A stretch of DNA of 64,000 bases from Eubacterium sp. MSJ-21. Its GTDB lineage: Bacteria > Bacillota > Clostridia > Lachnospirales > Lachnospiraceae. Made by a program: the position numbers and the translations under genes. The notes below the pieces were generated by a model, which saw nothing but the letters and a program-made list of their open reading frames with translations, did not search any database and had not been told where the DNA came from. Below, piece by piece: positions 41,701 to 52,853 of this stretch. Where the stretch lies: assembly GCF_018918185.1 (NCBI RefSeq), contig NZ_JAHLPZ010000012.1, positions 1 to 64,000 on the forward strand, given 5' to 3'. Numbering within the stretch: position 1 is the first letter of the stretch; each line of letters opens with the position of its first letter.

Positions 41701-44535
41701 TTACTTCTTCAAATATTTTTTCAGATACTGCCCCGTATAACTCTTCTTGCACTTAGCAATCTCTTCCGGCGTTCCGGTTGCAACAACCGTTCCACCGCCT
41801 TCGCCGCCTTCCGGACCGATATCAATGATATAATCGGCGGTTTTGATGACATCCAAGTTGTGCTCAATGACTACGACCGTATTTCCGCCCTCACACAAAC
41901 GGCGCAGGATATCGACCAGACGATGTACATCCGCGAAATGAAGTCCCGTTGTCGGCTCATCTAAGACATAGATGGTTCTGCCTGTGCTACGGCGGGAAAG
42001 CTCTGTTGCAAGCTTGATTCGCTGTGCTTCTCCACCGGACAATGTTGTCGATGGCTGACCAAGCTTGATATAGCCAAGTCCAACCTCCTGCAGGGTTGAT
42101 ATCTTACGCAGAACAGATGGCACATGTGCAAAGAACTCGCACGCTTCATCGACTGTCATATCAAGTACATCGTAAATGCTCTTGCCCTTGTACTTAACTT
42201 CCAACGTCTCCCGGTTGTACCGCTTTCCATGACAGACCTCACATGGCACATATACATCTGCTAAAAAATGCATCTCAATCTTGATGATACCATCTCCACG
42301 GCACGCCTCACAACGACCACCTGCAACATTGAAAGAGAATCTACCCTTCGTGTAGCCCATTGCCTTTGCATCCTTCGTGTTCGCGAACAGATCACGGATC
42401 AGATCAAAGACACCTGTGTAAGTCGCCGGGTTCGAACGCGGACTTCTCCCTATCGGCGACTGGTCGATGTTGATAATTTTATCCAACTGATCCAGTCCTG
42501 TGATATCGTCATGCTTACCCGGTTTTACCTTCGCCCGGTTCAGCGTTCTCGCCAGATGCTTATATAAGATCTCATTGACAAGTGAACTCTTTCCGGAACC
42601 GGATACACCTGTCACACAGGTCATCACACCAAGTGGGAACTTCACATCTATATTCTTCAAATTGTTCTGTCTGGCACCAAGTACCTCGATATATCCGGTT
42701 GGCGTTCTCCGTTCTTCCGGTACCGGAATCTTGATTCTGCCGCTTAAGTAGGCTCCCGTGATAGATTCCGGACATTGCATGATCTCCTCTGCAGTTCCCT
42801 GTGCCACAACTTCACCACCGTTTGCACCTGCACCCGGTCCAATATCGATAACATGATCTGCTGCAAGCATCGTATCCTCATCATGCTCTACGACAAGTAG
42901 GGTATTTCCCAGGTCACGCAGACGCTTCAATGCTGCGATTAACTTATCATTGTCACGCTGATGCAGTCCGATACTTGGCTCATCCAGAATGTACGCAACT
43001 CCAACCAGGCCGGAACCGATCTGCGTCGCCAGACGGATACGCTGTGCTTCTCCACCAGACAGGGTTCCCGTTGCACGAGACAGTGTCAGGTAATCCAGAC
43101 CAACATTGATCATGAATCCAAGTCTCGCCTGAATCTCCTTTAATACTTGTGCACCGATTATCTTCTGCCGGTCGGTAAGCTCTAACTTCGAGATAAAATC
43201 ATGCAGGGCTACCACAGAGAGATCTGTGACATCCGCAATGTTCTTTCCACCGATCGTAACTGCCAGAGACTCTGGTCTCAGTCTCTTACCATGACACACC
43301 TCACACGGTGTCACGGTCATGTATGTCTCATAATCCTGCTTGATTGATTCCGCAGTTGTCTCTCTGTACCGGCGTTGCAGATTCCGGAGCAGTCCTTCGT
43401 AGTTTGCATAAAAAGCATCTTTCCCATTATAAGCACTCTTATAGTGCACATAGATTTTCTCGCCCTCGGTTCCATACAGGATTACATGCTTTGCTTCTTC
43501 CGGCAGATCCTTAAATGGCACATCCAACGAGAACTTGTATTCTTCCGCAAGCGCTTCGAGACATGCATGGGCATAGCTCTTCTTATCACCACTCGACTGC
43601 CAGCCCGGTACGGCGATTGCCCCTTCATTCAAAGTCAGACTGTCATCCGGGATAATCAGATCAATGTCAAATTCTGTCTTAAATCCAAGTCCGGTACAAC
43701 AAGGACATGCGCCAAACGGATTGTTGAACGAGAAGCTTCGCGGCTCGATTTCCTCAATGCTGATACCACAATCCGGGCAGGAGAAACTATCCGAAAATAA
43801 CATCGTTTCTGCGCCGATCACATCTACCTTCACCAAGCCTTCTGCCAGCTTCAGGACAGTCTCGATGGAATCGGTCAGACGACTCTCGATGCCCTCTTTG
43901 ACCGCAAGCCGGTCCACAACGATATCGATATTATGCTTCTTGTTCTTATCAAGCTTGATCTCCTCTGACAGATCATACATACTGTCATCCACGATCACAC
44001 GCACATATCCGCTTTTCTTCGCCTGCTGCAACAGCTTGACATGCTCCCCCTTCCGTCCACGCACAACAGGCGCAAGTAATTGGAATTTTGTGCCCGCAGG
44101 CAGCTCCATAATCTCGTCAACCATCTGATCCACTGTCTGTCTGGCAATCTCTTTTCCACATTTCGGGCAATGCGGGATTCCAATACGCGCGTACAGCAGA
44201 CGCAGATAATCGTAAATCTCCGTCACCGTTCCAACCGTGGAACGCGGGTTCCGGTTCGTTGATTTCTGATCGATGGAAATGGACGGAGAAAGACCTTCTA
44301 TCGAATCAATATCCGGCTTGTCCGCGAGTCCTAAGAACTGTCGTGCATAGGACGACAGAGACTCCATATATTTACGCTGCCCTTCCGCATAGATCGTATC
44401 AAAAGCAAGAGAGGACTTACCGGAACCGGAAAGCCCTGTCAATACTACAAACTGATCACGCGGAATCTTAATGTCAATGTTCTTTAAATTATGCTCTCTT
44501 GCACCTTTGATGGTGATATACTTATGTTCACTCAT
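41701..44535 (-). CDS. uvrA: Excinuclease ABC subunit A
   Basis: 944 residues, full length. Two ABC ATPase modules: Walker [13 protein letters not shown] near the N-terminus and [12 protein letters not shown] at about 640; signatures LSGGEAQRI twice; Walker [14 protein letters not shown] and [13 protein letters not shown]; zinc-binding cysteine pairs CPKC, CPDC/CPCC and CEAC/CEVC. UvrA finds DNA damage and loads UvrB in nucleotide excision repair. It lies in the same direction as uvrB with one small gene and a large inverted repeat between them. Confidence 0.97.
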   Translation of the reverse strand: MSEHKYITIKGAREHNLKNIDIKIPRDQFVVLTGLSGSGKSSLAFDTIYAEGQRKYMESLSSYARQFLGLADKPDIDSIEGLSPSISIDQKSTNRNPRSTVGTVTEIYDYLRLLYARIGIPHCPKCGKEIARQTVDQMVDEIMELPAGTKFQLLAPVVRGRKGEHVKLLQQAKKSGYVRVIVDDSMYDLSEEIKLDKNKKHNIDIVVDRLAVKEGIESRLTDSIETVLKLAEGLVKVDVIGAETMLFSDSFSCPDCGISIEEIEPRSFSFNNPFGACPCCTGLGFKTEFDIDLIIPDDSLTLNEGAIAVPGWQSSGDKKSYAHACLEALAEEYKFSLDVPFKDLPEEAKHVILYGTEGEKIYVHYKSAYNGKDAFYANYEGLLRNLQRRYRETTAESIKQDYETYMTVTPCEVCHGKRLRPESLAVTIGGKNIADVTDLSVVALHDFISKLELTDRQKIIGAQVLKEIQARLGFMINVGLDYLTLSRATGTLSGGEAQRIRLATQIGSGLVGVAYILDEPSIGLHQRDNDKLIAALKRLRDLGNTLLVVEHDEDTMLAADHVIDIGPGAGANGGEVVAQGTAEEIMQCPESITGAYLSGRIKIPVPEERRTPTGYIEVLGARQNNLKNIDVKFPLGVMTCVTGVSGSGKSSLVNEILYKHLARTLNRAKVKPGKHDDITGLDQLDKIINIDQSPIGRSPRSNPATYTGVFDLIRDLFANTKDAKAMGYTKGRFSFNVAGGRCEACRGDGIIKIEMHFLADVYVPCEVCHGKRYNRETLEVKYKGKSIYDVLDMTVDEACEFFAHVPSVLRKISTLQEVGLGYIKLGQPSTTLSGGEAQRIKLATELSRRSTGRTIYVLDEPTTGLHFADVHRLVDILRRLCEGGNTVVVIEHNLDVIKTADYIIDIGPEGGEGGGTVVATGTPEEIAKCKKSYTGQYLKKYLKK

Positions 44536-44562
44536 GACGTCTGTTTCCGCTTACTCCTTTGT

Positions 44563-44883
44563 CTAGCTGAATTTCTTGATCTTATCCATATACTTATCTG
44601 TATATTTCTTGACGTTATCTTTCACCATGTCCTCTAAATCTGACATGCTGATCTTCTCCTTCTTGTCAAGGACAAAAAGTGCACACACTGCACCTGCAAG
44701 GAATATCGTGATCGTTCCAAGCATGCACATCTTCTTTCTTCTCTTCTTTTTCTTCATCTGCTGTACAAATTTTTCTTCCTCTTCTAAGCAGATTGCATCC
44801 TCCTCATCTAAGATTTCCGCAACCTCTTCCATCGCAATTCCTTTTCTTCTTGAGATCTCCTCAATCAATTCATCTCTTTCCAT
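44563..44883 (-). CDS. Small single-pass membrane protein
   Basis: 106 residues from the ATG at 44883, eight bases after AAGGAGG (the frame is open 17 codons further, without a site). An acidic N-terminal half (MERDELIEEISRRKGIAMEE, then EDAICLEEEEKFV), a Lys/Arg block KKKKRRKK, one transmembrane helix (MLGTITIFLAGAVCALFVL) and a short basic-acidic tail. No family recognised. It lies between uvrB and uvrA, 27 bases before uvrA, so it is probably cotranscribed with uvrA. Confidence 0.6.
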   Translation of the reverse strand: MERDELIEEISRRKGIAMEEVAEILDEEDAICLEEEEKFVQQMKKKKRRKKMCMLGTITIFLAGAVCALFVLDKKEKISMSDLEDMVKDNVKKYTDKYMDKIKKFS

Positions 44884-44936
44884 CGCAAGCTCCTCCTTAT
44901 TCATTTTATTTACTACCATATATTTGTGAAACATGT

Positions 44937-45193
44937 TGTGATTTGTGTGTATCTGTCTATATCAGATTCTAATAATACAAATATGTTTGGAACTTAGAAG
45001 TTCTTGATGTTCTGTTCTTACTCAGCAATGTTTGAACACGATGTTCAAACAAGCCGCCACTGAGCCATGGATGGCGAATTGGCGGCGGTTGCGTTCATTG
45101 CCAATTCATTCATCAGAACATCTAGTACTTCTTAGTTTCAATACATCTTATATCATTAGAATCTGATATAGACATTTATACACGCAAATCACA
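44937..45193. repeat. Large branched inverted repeat between uvrB and the next gene
   Basis: Arms 44937-44972 and 45155-45193 pair with few mismatches, as do 44989-45014 with 45114-45139 (4 mismatches in 26). Inside are two perfect hairpins: GTTTGAACA (45030-45038) with TGTTCAAAC (45042-45050) and GCCGCCA (45053-45059) with TGGCGGC (45080-45086). The region fills nearly all of the 353 bases between the uvrB stop and the membrane-protein start and has no ORF. Its sequence is not related by eye to copies A and B, though the build and position are similar. Confidence 0.7.
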
Positions 45194-45236
45194 TACGTTT
45201 TACTATTACCCATAGTATAACTAAAACAATTGTAAA

Positions 45237-47228
45237 CTAATCATCATAATCACGCAAGGCAATCTTTAATTCTTTCAACTCATCCCGAAGTACTGCTGCC
45301 TCCTCGAAGTTAAGCTCCATCGCCGCCTTGTTCATCTTCTTTGTCAGACGTGCAATCTCGGCGTTCAATTCCTTCTTCGTCATAGATTCCGGATCCTTCT
45401 CACGCTCCTTCTTCGTAGTCACGCTCTCACCGGTATCCAGGCTGATCAGATCCCGGATGTCCTTCTTGATGCTCTGCGGCGTAATGCCATGTTCCTTGTT
45501 ATAAGCGTCCTGAATCTTCCGCCTGCGGTTCGTCTCGTCGATTGCATGTCGCATCGAATCCGTGACCGTATCGGCATACATGATCACATGTCCGTCCACG
45601 TTACGCGCAGCCCGTCCAATCGTCTGTACAAGCGAAGTCTCCGAACGTAAGAAGCCTTCTTTATCCGCATCCAGGATTGCAACAAGTGTAATCTCCGGAA
45701 TATCGAGTCCCTCACGGAGCAGGTTAATTCCGACCAGCACGTCAAATACGCCCATTCGAAGATCACGCACGATCTCCAGACGTTCCAGTGTATCAATATC
45801 GGAATGCAGATATTTGACCTTGATATCTAGCTGCTTCATATAGTCGGTCAGATCCTCTGCCATACGCTTTGTCAGTGTCGTAACAAGGATCTTATTGCCC
45901 TTTGCGACCTCTTTATTCACTTCTGATACGAGATCATCCACCTGCCCCTCCACCGGACGCACCTCAACCTCCGGATCTAACAATCCGGTTGGTCGAATGA
46001 TCTGCTCGACACGATTTTCCTCATGTTCCTTCTCATAATCGGAAGGAGTCGCCGATACATATAAGATCTTATCAATCTTGGATTCGAACTCCTGAAAATT
46101 CAGTGGACGGTTATCAAGTGCCGACGGCAGACGGAATCCATAATCCACCAACGTTGTCTTACGAGACCGGTCACCCGCATACATACCGCGTACCTGTGGC
46201 AATGTGATATGCGACTCATCCACAATAATCAGATAATCGCCATCAAAGAAGTTCAGCAGTGTATTCGGTGTGGCGCCCGGTTTCATGCCCGCTAGTATCC
46301 GGGAATAATTCTCGATGCCGGAGCAAAAACCTGTCTCCTGCAGCATCTCCATATCGAACTCTGTCCGTTCGCGGATACGCTGTGCTTCTAACAGCTTGTC
46401 ATTCTCCTTAAAATATGCTACCTGCTGCTTTAGTTCCTCTTCAATCTCCACGATTGCATGCTTCATCTTCTCCGGTGCAACAACATAATGGGATGCCGGG
46501 AAGATACATGCAAAAGAAAGCGCGCGCTTGATCTCGCCGGTCAGCGGATCAAACTCCACGATCCGGTCGATCTCATCACCAAAAAACTCGATCCGGATTC
46601 CATCTTCGAATGTTGAGACCGGAAGGATATCTACGATATCGCCCTTCACACGAAAAGTTCCACGCGTGAAATCCATCTCATTTCGTGTGTACTGAATATC
46701 AATCAACTGACGAATCAGTTCATCCCGGTCTTTCTCCATGCCTGGTCGGAGTGAGAGCATCATGTTCTTATATTCTTCCGGATCACCCAGACCATAAATA
46801 CACGATACGGAAGATACGACTACAACATCCTTTCGCTCAATCAAAGCAGATGTCGCACTGTGCCGCATCTTATCAATCTCGTCGTTGATGGCTGAATCCT
46901 TCGCAATGTACGTGTCCGTCGATGGCACATACGCCTCCGGCTGGTAATAATCGTAATAAGACACAAAATACTCAACCGCATTGTGTGGAAAAAACGCCTT
47001 AAACTCACTGTAAAGCTGTGCTGCCAATGTCTTGTTGTGGGATATAATAATCGTCGGTTTATTTAATTTGGCGATGACATTCGCCATCGTAAATGTCTTT
47101 CCGGAACCTGTGACACCGAGCAGTGTCTGGCACTTCTTCCCTTCCTGAAAGCCCTTCACCAGTCCTTCGATCGCCTCCGGCTGATCTCCGGTCGGTGCAT
47201 ATTCCGATACTAATTCAAAATGATCCAT
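45237..47228 (-). CDS. uvrB: Excinuclease ABC subunit B
   Basis: 663 residues from the ATG at 47228 ([16 protein letters not shown]), the usual UvrB length; a 59-codon longer open frame has no family match, and GGAG lies seven bases before this ATG. Helicase motifs are clear: Walker [13 protein letters not shown], the beta-hairpin [14 protein letters not shown] box IIVDESH, motif [11 protein letters not shown], and the C-terminal UVR domain ([16 protein letters not shown]). UvrB takes over damage from UvrA and recruits UvrC. Confidence 0.97.
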   Translation of the reverse strand: MDHFELVSEYAPTGDQPEAIEGLVKGFQEGKKCQTLLGVTGSGKTFTMANVIAKLNKPTIIISHNKTLAAQLYSEFKAFFPHNAVEYFVSYYDYYQPEAYVPSTDTYIAKDSAINDEIDKMRHSATSALIERKDVVVVSSVSCIYGLGDPEEYKNMMLSLRPGMEKDRDELIRQLIDIQYTRNEMDFTRGTFRVKGDIVDILPVSTFEDGIRIEFFGDEIDRIVEFDPLTGEIKRALSFACIFPASHYVVAPEKMKHAIVEIEEELKQQVAYFKENDKLLEAQRIRERTEFDMEMLQETGFCSGIENYSRILAGMKPGATPNTLLNFFDGDYLIIVDESHITLPQVRGMYAGDRSRKTTLVDYGFRLPSALDNRPLNFQEFESKIDKILYVSATPSDYEKEHEENRVEQIIRPTGLLDPEVEVRPVEGQVDDLVSEVNKEVAKGNKILVTTLTKRMAEDLTDYMKQLDIKVKYLHSDIDTLERLEIVRDLRMGVFDVLVGINLLREGLDIPEITLVAILDADKEGFLRSETSLVQTIGRAARNVDGHVIMYADTVTDSMRHAIDETNRRRKIQDAYNKEHGITPQSIKKDIRDLISLDTGESVTTKKEREKDPESMTKKELNAEIARLTKKMNKAAMELNFEEAAVLRDELKELKIALRDYDD

Positions 47229-47381
47229 ACTATTCTCCAGTTTCAATATGTACTTCGCTTCACTATCCTCATGTCCATACAGTAATACCACAGCAATCGA
47301 ATCTGCTATACAACTCATTCTAACACATCTTTTTTCATTTGTATAGAACAAATGTTCTTTTCCTGATGAAATACAGCCTAC

Positions 47382-47412
47382 AAAAATAACGGGAATGTCC
47401 TGCACTCCCGTT
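47382..47412 (-). terminator. Terminator after the Dabb gene
   Basis: On the minus strand AACGGGAGTG pairs with CATTCCCGTT (47388-47412) and is followed by ATTTTTG. Confidence 0.85.
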
Positions 47413-47442
47413 ATCCTCTGCGTTTTCGCTGCTTTTTATTCA

Positions 47443-47742
47443 CTATATTTCATAATCCATACACATGCGCACATCTGTATATGGACGCACATACGTATTT
47501 GCAACCTCTACATGTGCCGGGTGCTTCTGGTATCCCTTCAGCATTTCTTCATTCTCCAGCGTTGTATCCAGCATTACCTCTGCATTCGAAGACGCAAGTG
47601 GATGAATTCTTACCTGTACTTCGAGAAGTCCCGGAACTTTTCCAACCAGACCTTCAAGATGTTCTTTCATATCTGCAAGAATCTTTGCCTTTTTCTCTGC
47701 ATCCGTCTCTTTCAATGTCCATAATATAATATGCTTTACCAT
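47443..47742 (-). CDS. Dabb-family protein (stress-responsive A/B barrel)
   Basis: 99 residues. The pattern MVKHIILWTL...AEKKAKILADMKEHLEGL...VRIHPLASSNAEVMLDTTLENEEMLKGYQKHPAHVEV is that of the dimeric alpha-beta barrel Dabb domain, known from stress-induced proteins and some polyketide cyclases. The exact role in Clostridia is unknown. AGGAGG precedes the ATG and a strong terminator follows. Confidence 0.85.
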   Translation of the reverse strand: MVKHIILWTLKETDAEKKAKILADMKEHLEGLVGKVPGLLEVQVRIHPLASSNAEVMLDTTLENEEMLKGYQKHPAHVEVANTYVRPYTDVRMCMDYEI

Positions 47743-47799
47743 TATATGACCTCCTGTTTATCCTTCTTTTATAAGAAATATCACAGGAATTTATCACTG

Positions 47800-48150
47800 T
47801 CAACTTATTTTATCCTGTTTTGCTTTATCACGGAATTCACAGATACCCTCTACCATTTTCACCAGATATTCCATCTCCTCATCTGTAAAGCCCCTCGTCA
47901 TATATTCAATCCGGGATCTGTTCGTTACTTCTTCAACCCCTTCCAATATATAATCTGCATTTACATGTAATGCCCTGCACACCCTATATAGAACGATACA
48001 GGAAAAACCTTTTCTCCCTGTCTCAATTTCGTATAGAAATTTTGTGGAAATATCTGATTGTTCTGCCAGCTGTTCCCTGGTCAATCTCTGCTGTTCCCTT
48101 TCTTTTTGCACCCGTTCCCCTACCTGCTTATAAAAAATATTATCCAGCAT
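47800..48150 (-). CDS. XRE-family transcriptional regulator
   Basis: 116 residues. Cro/C1 helix-turn-helix in the first 65 (VQKEREQQRLTREQLAEQSD, then FLYEIETGRKG), followed by a short helical tail ending FRDKAKQDKIS. Target unknown. GAAGG lies before the ATG. A 37-residue membrane protein is encoded just upstream on the same strand, possibly in the same transcript. Confidence 0.8.
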   Translation of the reverse strand: MLDNIFYKQVGERVQKEREQQRLTREQLAEQSDISTKFLYEIETGRKGFSCIVLYRVCRALHVNADYILEGVEEVTNRSRIEYMTRGFTDEEMEYLVKMVEGICEFRDKAKQDKIS

Positions 48151-48198
48151 GCGTCTTTACCTTCTCTTCCGTAGTTCTCTTTTTATATCCGTAGGGAA

Positions 48199-48312
48199 TT
48201 AGGATTTCGAATGTTTTTCTGCTTTCTTCTGTTTGAAATACAAGCAAATCAACACTGCTATCATTGCTATGACGATCGTCAAACATCCACATGCAAGACA
48301 AATTATTAACAT
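48199..48312 (-). CDS. 37-residue membrane protein
   Basis: A short ORF beginning with the ATG at 48312, nine to ten bases after AGGAGG. It reads MLIICLACGCLTIVIAMIAV and then a Leu/Cys/Tyr segment and the basic tail KQKKAEKHSKS: a single transmembrane helix of about 25 residues with three Cys near its outer end and a positive cytosolic tail. No family recognised. It lies 49 bases upstream of the XRE gene. Confidence 0.6.
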   Translation of the reverse strand: MLIICLACGCLTIVIAMIAVLICLYFKQKKAEKHSKS

Positions 48313-48428
48313 TGCCTAACGCCTCCTACTGATATGTGCATCTGTCTTTTTCCATATTTTTACATATTCAGCGCAATGTTAAAACGGTCTATAGTACCTT
48401 GTAATCATTACCTCTTGTGTTATAATAC

Positions 48429-48461
48429 AAAAAAATCCCCGTTATTTGTACGAGGATTTTT
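48429..48461 (-). terminator. Terminator after the GH13 gene
   Basis: On the minus strand AAAATCCTCG pairs with CGGGGATTTT and is followed by a run of T, 13 bases past the GH13 stop. Confidence 0.85.
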
Positions 48462-48473
48462 ATTTTATTATAT

Positions 48474-50570
48474 TTATTCTTTATATCGTAAAACTACGGC
48501 AGAAATTGGACCAACTGTAATCTTTAATTTATTATTTGCAACCACGTATTCCGCCTCGTCCATCTGGTAGTCACTCTCATTGGTTGTGATACACGTCTTC
48601 ATAACTGCCCCATCCTGAACGCCCAGTCTGCGCACATGCAGATTCAGTTCGTGCGGTTCATAATCATTGTTCAAAATCACAACCACAGCCTCACCCGGAA
48701 GGAAACGTCCATAACTGACAACCTTATATGTGCCATGCAGAAACATAACCGAGCCTTTCATCAACGCTTCGCTGCTCTTGTGTACCTTGATGATATCCCG
48801 GTGAAACTGAATTAGCTCCTGATCCTCTCTGCCCCACGGATATCCCCTTCGGTTATCCGGATCGGTCCAACCACAGAGTCCTGCTTCATCACCATAATAA
48901 ATCGTCGGAGCACCGGGCCATGTCATCTGGAATACAACTGCCTCCCGGAATACACCTTTGTTTATATTTTCCCCAGCCGCTTCCGGTCCCATTGTATGGA
49001 TACGTCCAACACGACGATTCGTACGTGTCAGGAATCGGGAATGATCATGGTTTGACAGCTCATTCATCGCAATTTCCAGAGAATTCTGGTTAAACCGCGA
49101 CATATGATGCCTCAATGCACCCGTAAATGCATCCGGATTTCCAAGCAGATCGCCCCGGAACTCATCACTGTGTTTTTCCACGCCGGTCAGGAACCACGTG
49201 ATTGGCTCCATAAACGCATCGTAGTTCATTACCGTATCCCACTGATCGCCTAAAAGCCATGCCTTAGGATCGCCATAATGCTCTGCAAGGATCAGAGCAT
49301 CTGGGTTTGCTTTCTTGACTCTGGTCCGGAAATCACGCCAGAAACGATGGTTAAATTCTTCTGTATAACCAAGATCGGCAGCCACGTCCAGACGCCAACC
49401 ATCCACGTTGTACGGTGGAGAAACCCATTTCTCACCGATACGCATAATATATTCATATAGCTTCTCTGATTCTTCGTAATTTAATTTTGGAAGGGTATCA
49501 TGTCCCCACCATCCATTATAAGTACCATTGTACGGCCACTGCCATGGATCCTGGAACTTAAAAAAGCTTCTGTAAGGACTCTGGTAATCAACATAGGCAC
49601 CCTTTTCATAGCCCTCCTGATTCTCATAAATACATTCACGGTCCAGCCATTTGTTGAAGGAACCGCAATGGTTAAATACACCATCCAAGATCACACGCAT
49701 GCCACGCTTGTGAATCTCCTCCACGAGCTGCGCAAACAATTCATTGCTGGCTTCTAAGTTTGCCTTATCCGTCACGCGCATAATATATTTGCTGGCTTCC
49801 TTATTTATCTTGCATCCCTCTGGCAGACACTCCCCGCCATCCTTGACAATCTTGCCAAAATGTGGATCTACATAATCATAATCCTGAATATCATATTTAT
49901 GATTGGATGGTGAAACAAAAATCGGATTCAGATAGATAACATCGACACCCAGCCCCTGCAAATAATCCAGTTTATCCATAACACCCTGCAGATCACCACC
50001 ATAGAAGCTGCGGACGTCCATACTATCCGGATACTTAAACCAGTCTGTGACTTTGCGTGTGCCTTCGCCAATATAACAGTATTCATTGTCCTCTACATCA
50101 TTGCTTGGATCTCCATTATAGAAACGATCCACAAAGATCTGGTAGAATACAGCACCTCTTGCCCATTTCGGTACGGAGAATCCAGGCGCAATCTGGAAAT
50201 TATAATCCGGATTCAGATCCTTCTGTGTGCCAAGCTTGTTATAATAACAGGTAACATTTCCAGCAAGCACCATATAATAATAATCAATATCATCCGTTAC
50301 CTCGGAAATTGTATATGCATAATAATCAAACAACTCGTCACTGCTTTCCACCTGCATAGTACAACGCTCCCCATTATAAACCAGGTAGACTTCATCTACA
50401 TTATTTCTTCCCGTACGGAATCGTAACGTCACCGAATCTCCAATCTTCAGTTCTGCCGGATGCCGGTAGCTGTCTGTTCCATCCGCAAATAATGCGCCAA
50501 AATTTAATGCTGTCTTCGTATTATATACATACTGTAATACTTTGAGAGCCTGTCTCTGATTCTCCACCAT
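48474..50570 (-). CDS. GH13 alpha-glucosidase/neopullulanase-type enzyme
   Basis: About 698 residues, no signal peptide, so cytosolic. The N-terminal 130 residues resemble a CBM34-type beta domain (GDSVTLRFRTGRNNVDEVYL); the catalytic barrel starts at WARGAVFYQIFVDRF. The GH13 boxes are present: GVDVIYLNPIF, DGVFNHCG, DGWRLDVA (nucleophile Asp), ALILAEHYGD (acid Glu) and ELSNHDHSRF (third Asp). It probably degrades maltodextrins or cyclodextrins brought in by MsmK-energised importers. The ATG at 50570 lies eight bases after GGGAGG. Confidence 0.9.
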   Translation of the reverse strand: MVENQRQALKVLQYVYNTKTALNFGALFADGTDSYRHPAELKIGDSVTLRFRTGRNNVDEVYLVYNGERCTMQVESSDELFDYYAYTISEVTDDIDYYYMVLAGNVTCYYNKLGTQKDLNPDYNFQIAPGFSVPKWARGAVFYQIFVDRFYNGDPSNDVEDNEYCYIGEGTRKVTDWFKYPDSMDVRSFYGGDLQGVMDKLDYLQGLGVDVIYLNPIFVSPSNHKYDIQDYDYVDPHFGKIVKDGGECLPEGCKINKEASKYIMRVTDKANLEASNELFAQLVEEIHKRGMRVILDGVFNHCGSFNKWLDRECIYENQEGYEKGAYVDYQSPYRSFFKFQDPWQWPYNGTYNGWWGHDTLPKLNYEESEKLYEYIMRIGEKWVSPPYNVDGWRLDVAADLGYTEEFNHRFWRDFRTRVKKANPDALILAEHYGDPKAWLLGDQWDTVMNYDAFMEPITWFLTGVEKHSDEFRGDLLGNPDAFTGALRHHMSRFNQNSLEIAMNELSNHDHSRFLTRTNRRVGRIHTMGPEAAGENINKGVFREAVVFQMTWPGAPTIYYGDEAGLCGWTDPDNRRGYPWGREDQELIQFHRDIIKVHKSSEALMKGSVMFLHGTYKVVSYGRFLPGEAVVVILNNDYEPHELNLHVRRLGVQDGAVMKTCITTNESDYQMDEAEYVVANNKLKITVGPISAVVLRYKE

Positions 50571-50663
50571 CAAGAGTATCCTCCCTAATTCTTTTTAGAC
50601 CATTATCTATTATTTTAATACAGGACAGGAATTTACACAATAAAAAAATAAAAATAGAAAGGG

Positions 50664-50758
50664 AAAAGGACAGCCAACGATCGGCTGCCCTTTTCGGAGA
50701 AGGTATTTTGTTACTTTGGGGTGTAGCAAAAAACTATATAATGTATTGGGGGGTTACA
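50664..50758 (-). ncRNA. Candidate small RNA with C-rich loops
   Basis: In the 357-base gap 50571-50927, the minus strand has a TATAAT box (50765-50770) about 75 bases ahead of a strong hairpin (AAGGGCAGCC with GGCTGTCCTT, 50664-50695) followed by a T-rich run. The implied transcript of about 95 bases has no ORF and carries two unpaired C-tracts (seven C at about 50743-50750, four C at about 50719-50722) able to pair with Shine-Dalgarno sequences. It could instead be the ftsH trailer with its terminator. No -35 box is clear. Confidence 0.35.
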
Positions 50759-50927
50759 AGTATTATTATACATAGAAACCCTGAAAAGTCTGCCCAAACA
50801 TTCATTTTTTTTTTAATTTTTTTTGTGCAAATTCTCTTGAATCATGTCGTAAAAAATCGTTTTTTGGTCTGTTTTTGTGCATCATGCACAATTGCAAGGT
50901 TTCCATCACTACAATTTACACAATTGT

Positions 50928-52823
50928 TTAAAGATTCAAACCGGTTGTATCCAGACCATCTGTATGATTCATCAACGGGTCCACCTCAAAAAGTGCTTCA
51001 AATTCTGCACGATTAATACGTTCTTTCTCCAGCAAAGCTGCTGCACACCGATGCAATACATCAATATGGCTCTCAATGATAAGCTTTGCTTCCTGATAAC
51101 ATTCGTCCATGATCCGGCGTACTTCCTTGTCGATCAATGCAGCGACCTTCTCACTGTAATTTCTCGCATGTCCAAGATCTCTGCCAAGGAATACCTCTTC
51201 CTCACTGTTGACCTCGTAGTTGATCAGTCCGACTTTCTCAGACATTCCATACTTGACAACCATCGCCTGTGCAGTCTGGGTTGCCTGCTTGATATCCGCA
51301 GAAGCGCCTGTCGTGATATCTCCGAAAATCAGTTCTTCCGCGATTCGTCCACCAAAGCTGACCATAATATCCTGCTGCATATGCTTCTTCGTCATGAACA
51401 CATTATCATTCTCCGGCAATGGCATCGTATATCCGCCGGCACCACGTCCGTTCGGAATAATGGAAACCAGATGCACTGGTCCAACCTCACTCAGCAGGTG
51501 GAATAAAATCGCGTGACCACTCTCGTGGTAAGCTGTAATCCTCCGCTCCTTCTCTGGCACAAGACGGCTCTTCTTCTCTCCGCCAATTCCAATCTTGACA
51601 AAGCACTTGTCAACATCTTCTTTCTTAATAAACTGACGGTTCTGCTTGGCCGCACAGATTGCGGCTTCATTCATCAGGTTCTCCAGATCTGCACCCGCAA
51701 ATCCAGCAGTTGTTCTTGCAATCTCATGCAGATCTACGTCATCGGACAATGGCTTGTTTCTGACATGGACACGCAGAATCTCCTCACGTCCCTTGACATC
51801 CGGTCTGCCAACCATGACCTTACGATCAAAACGTCCCGGTCTTAAGATAGCCGGATCCAGAATATCAACGCGGTTTGTCGCTGCAAGCACAATAATACCC
51901 TCATTTGTACCAAATCCATCCATCTCGACAAGCATCTGGTTCAGTGTCTGCTCACGTTCATCATGACCACCGCCAAGACCAGAACCACGCTTTCTGGCAA
52001 CCGCATCAATCTCATCGATAAACACGATACATGGTGCATTCTTCTTCGCATCCTCAAACAGATCACGCACACGGCTCGCACCGACACCGACGAACATCTC
52101 AACGAAATCCGAACCGGAAATTGAGAAGAATGGTACACCGGCTTCTCCTGCCACTGCCTTAGCAAGAAGTGTCTTACCGGTTCCCGGAGGTCCCTCTAAC
52201 AGGACACCTTTCGGGATACGTGCACCCAATGTATTATATTTCTTTGGATTGCGCAGGAAGTCCACGATCTCCGCCATATCCTCTTTTTCCTCTTCCAGAC
52301 CGGCTACATCCTTAAATGTATACTTCTGGTCGTTCTCGTTCGACATATGCGCCCGGCTTTTGCCAAAATTCATCATCTTGCCGCCACCGGCGCCACCGCC
52401 GCCACCAGCACCAGACATATTCGCCATAAAAATCATAACAACGACCAGCAACACCACAATAAGCACAACTGTCGGCAGCCATGTCCAGATATTACTCTGG
52501 CCACTGACATCATGCAATTCCAGGCGGATATTTCCACTGCCCTTACTCATGATAATCTGTTGTACCTTATTGACATCCGATACATAGAATTCTTTTTCCT
52601 CGTTTGTCTGCCGATATGTGATGTATACCGTTCCTGTTGGTATCTCCTTATTCTGATAGATTTCTACGGAACCTATCAGATCCTCGGATACTTCTGCCTG
52701 AAAATCGACGATCGTATAACCGGCATCTGTCTTTGAACTTTTGTTCATGTACCAAATAATGCCACAAAACATTGCAAAGAACAGAATCAGGTAGATTCCG
52801 AGTCCTTTCTTTAATCCTTTCAT
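50928..52823 (-). CDS. ftsH: ATP-dependent zinc metalloprotease FtsH
   Basis: 631 residues. Two transmembrane helices (about 8-27 and 113-133) flank an outer domain; then a Gly-rich stretch, AAA domain with Walker A GPPGTGKT, Walker [14 protein letters not shown] motif [19 protein letters not shown], and the M41 protease domain with zinc motif HESGH. It degrades membrane and regulatory proteins and is needed for sporulation in Bacillus. It ends the tilS-hpt-ftsH run. GAAGGGAG precedes the ATG. Confidence 0.97.
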   Translation of the reverse strand: MKGLKKGLGIYLILFFAMFCGIIWYMNKSSKTDAGYTIVDFQAEVSEDLIGSVEIYQNKEIPTGTVYITYRQTNEEKEFYVSDVNKVQQIIMSKGSGNIRLELHDVSGQSNIWTWLPTVVLIVVLLVVVMIFMANMSGAGGGGGAGGGKMMNFGKSRAHMSNENDQKYTFKDVAGLEEEKEDMAEIVDFLRNPKKYNTLGARIPKGVLLEGPPGTGKTLLAKAVAGEAGVPFFSISGSDFVEMFVGVGASRVRDLFEDAKKNAPCIVFIDEIDAVARKRGSGLGGGHDEREQTLNQMLVEMDGFGTNEGIIVLAATNRVDILDPAILRPGRFDRKVMVGRPDVKGREEILRVHVRNKPLSDDVDLHEIARTTAGFAGADLENLMNEAAICAAKQNRQFIKKEDVDKCFVKIGIGGEKKSRLVPEKERRITAYHESGHAILFHLLSEVGPVHLVSIIPNGRGAGGYTMPLPENDNVFMTKKHMQQDIMVSFGGRIAEELIFGDITTGASADIKQATQTAQAMVVKYGMSEKVGLINYEVNSEEEVFLGRDLGHARNYSEKVAALIDKEVRRIMDECYQEAKLIIESHIDVLHRCAAALLEKERINRAEFEALFEVDPLMNHTDGLDTTGLNL

Positions 52824-52853
52824 GCTCTGCTCCCTTCTGGATAAATTTATGTA

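Noticed and set aside
47229-47405. 59-residue N-terminal extension of UvrB
   Set aside because: No match to the UvrB N-terminus; the standard start [12 protein letters not shown] has a ribosome site and gives the normal length.
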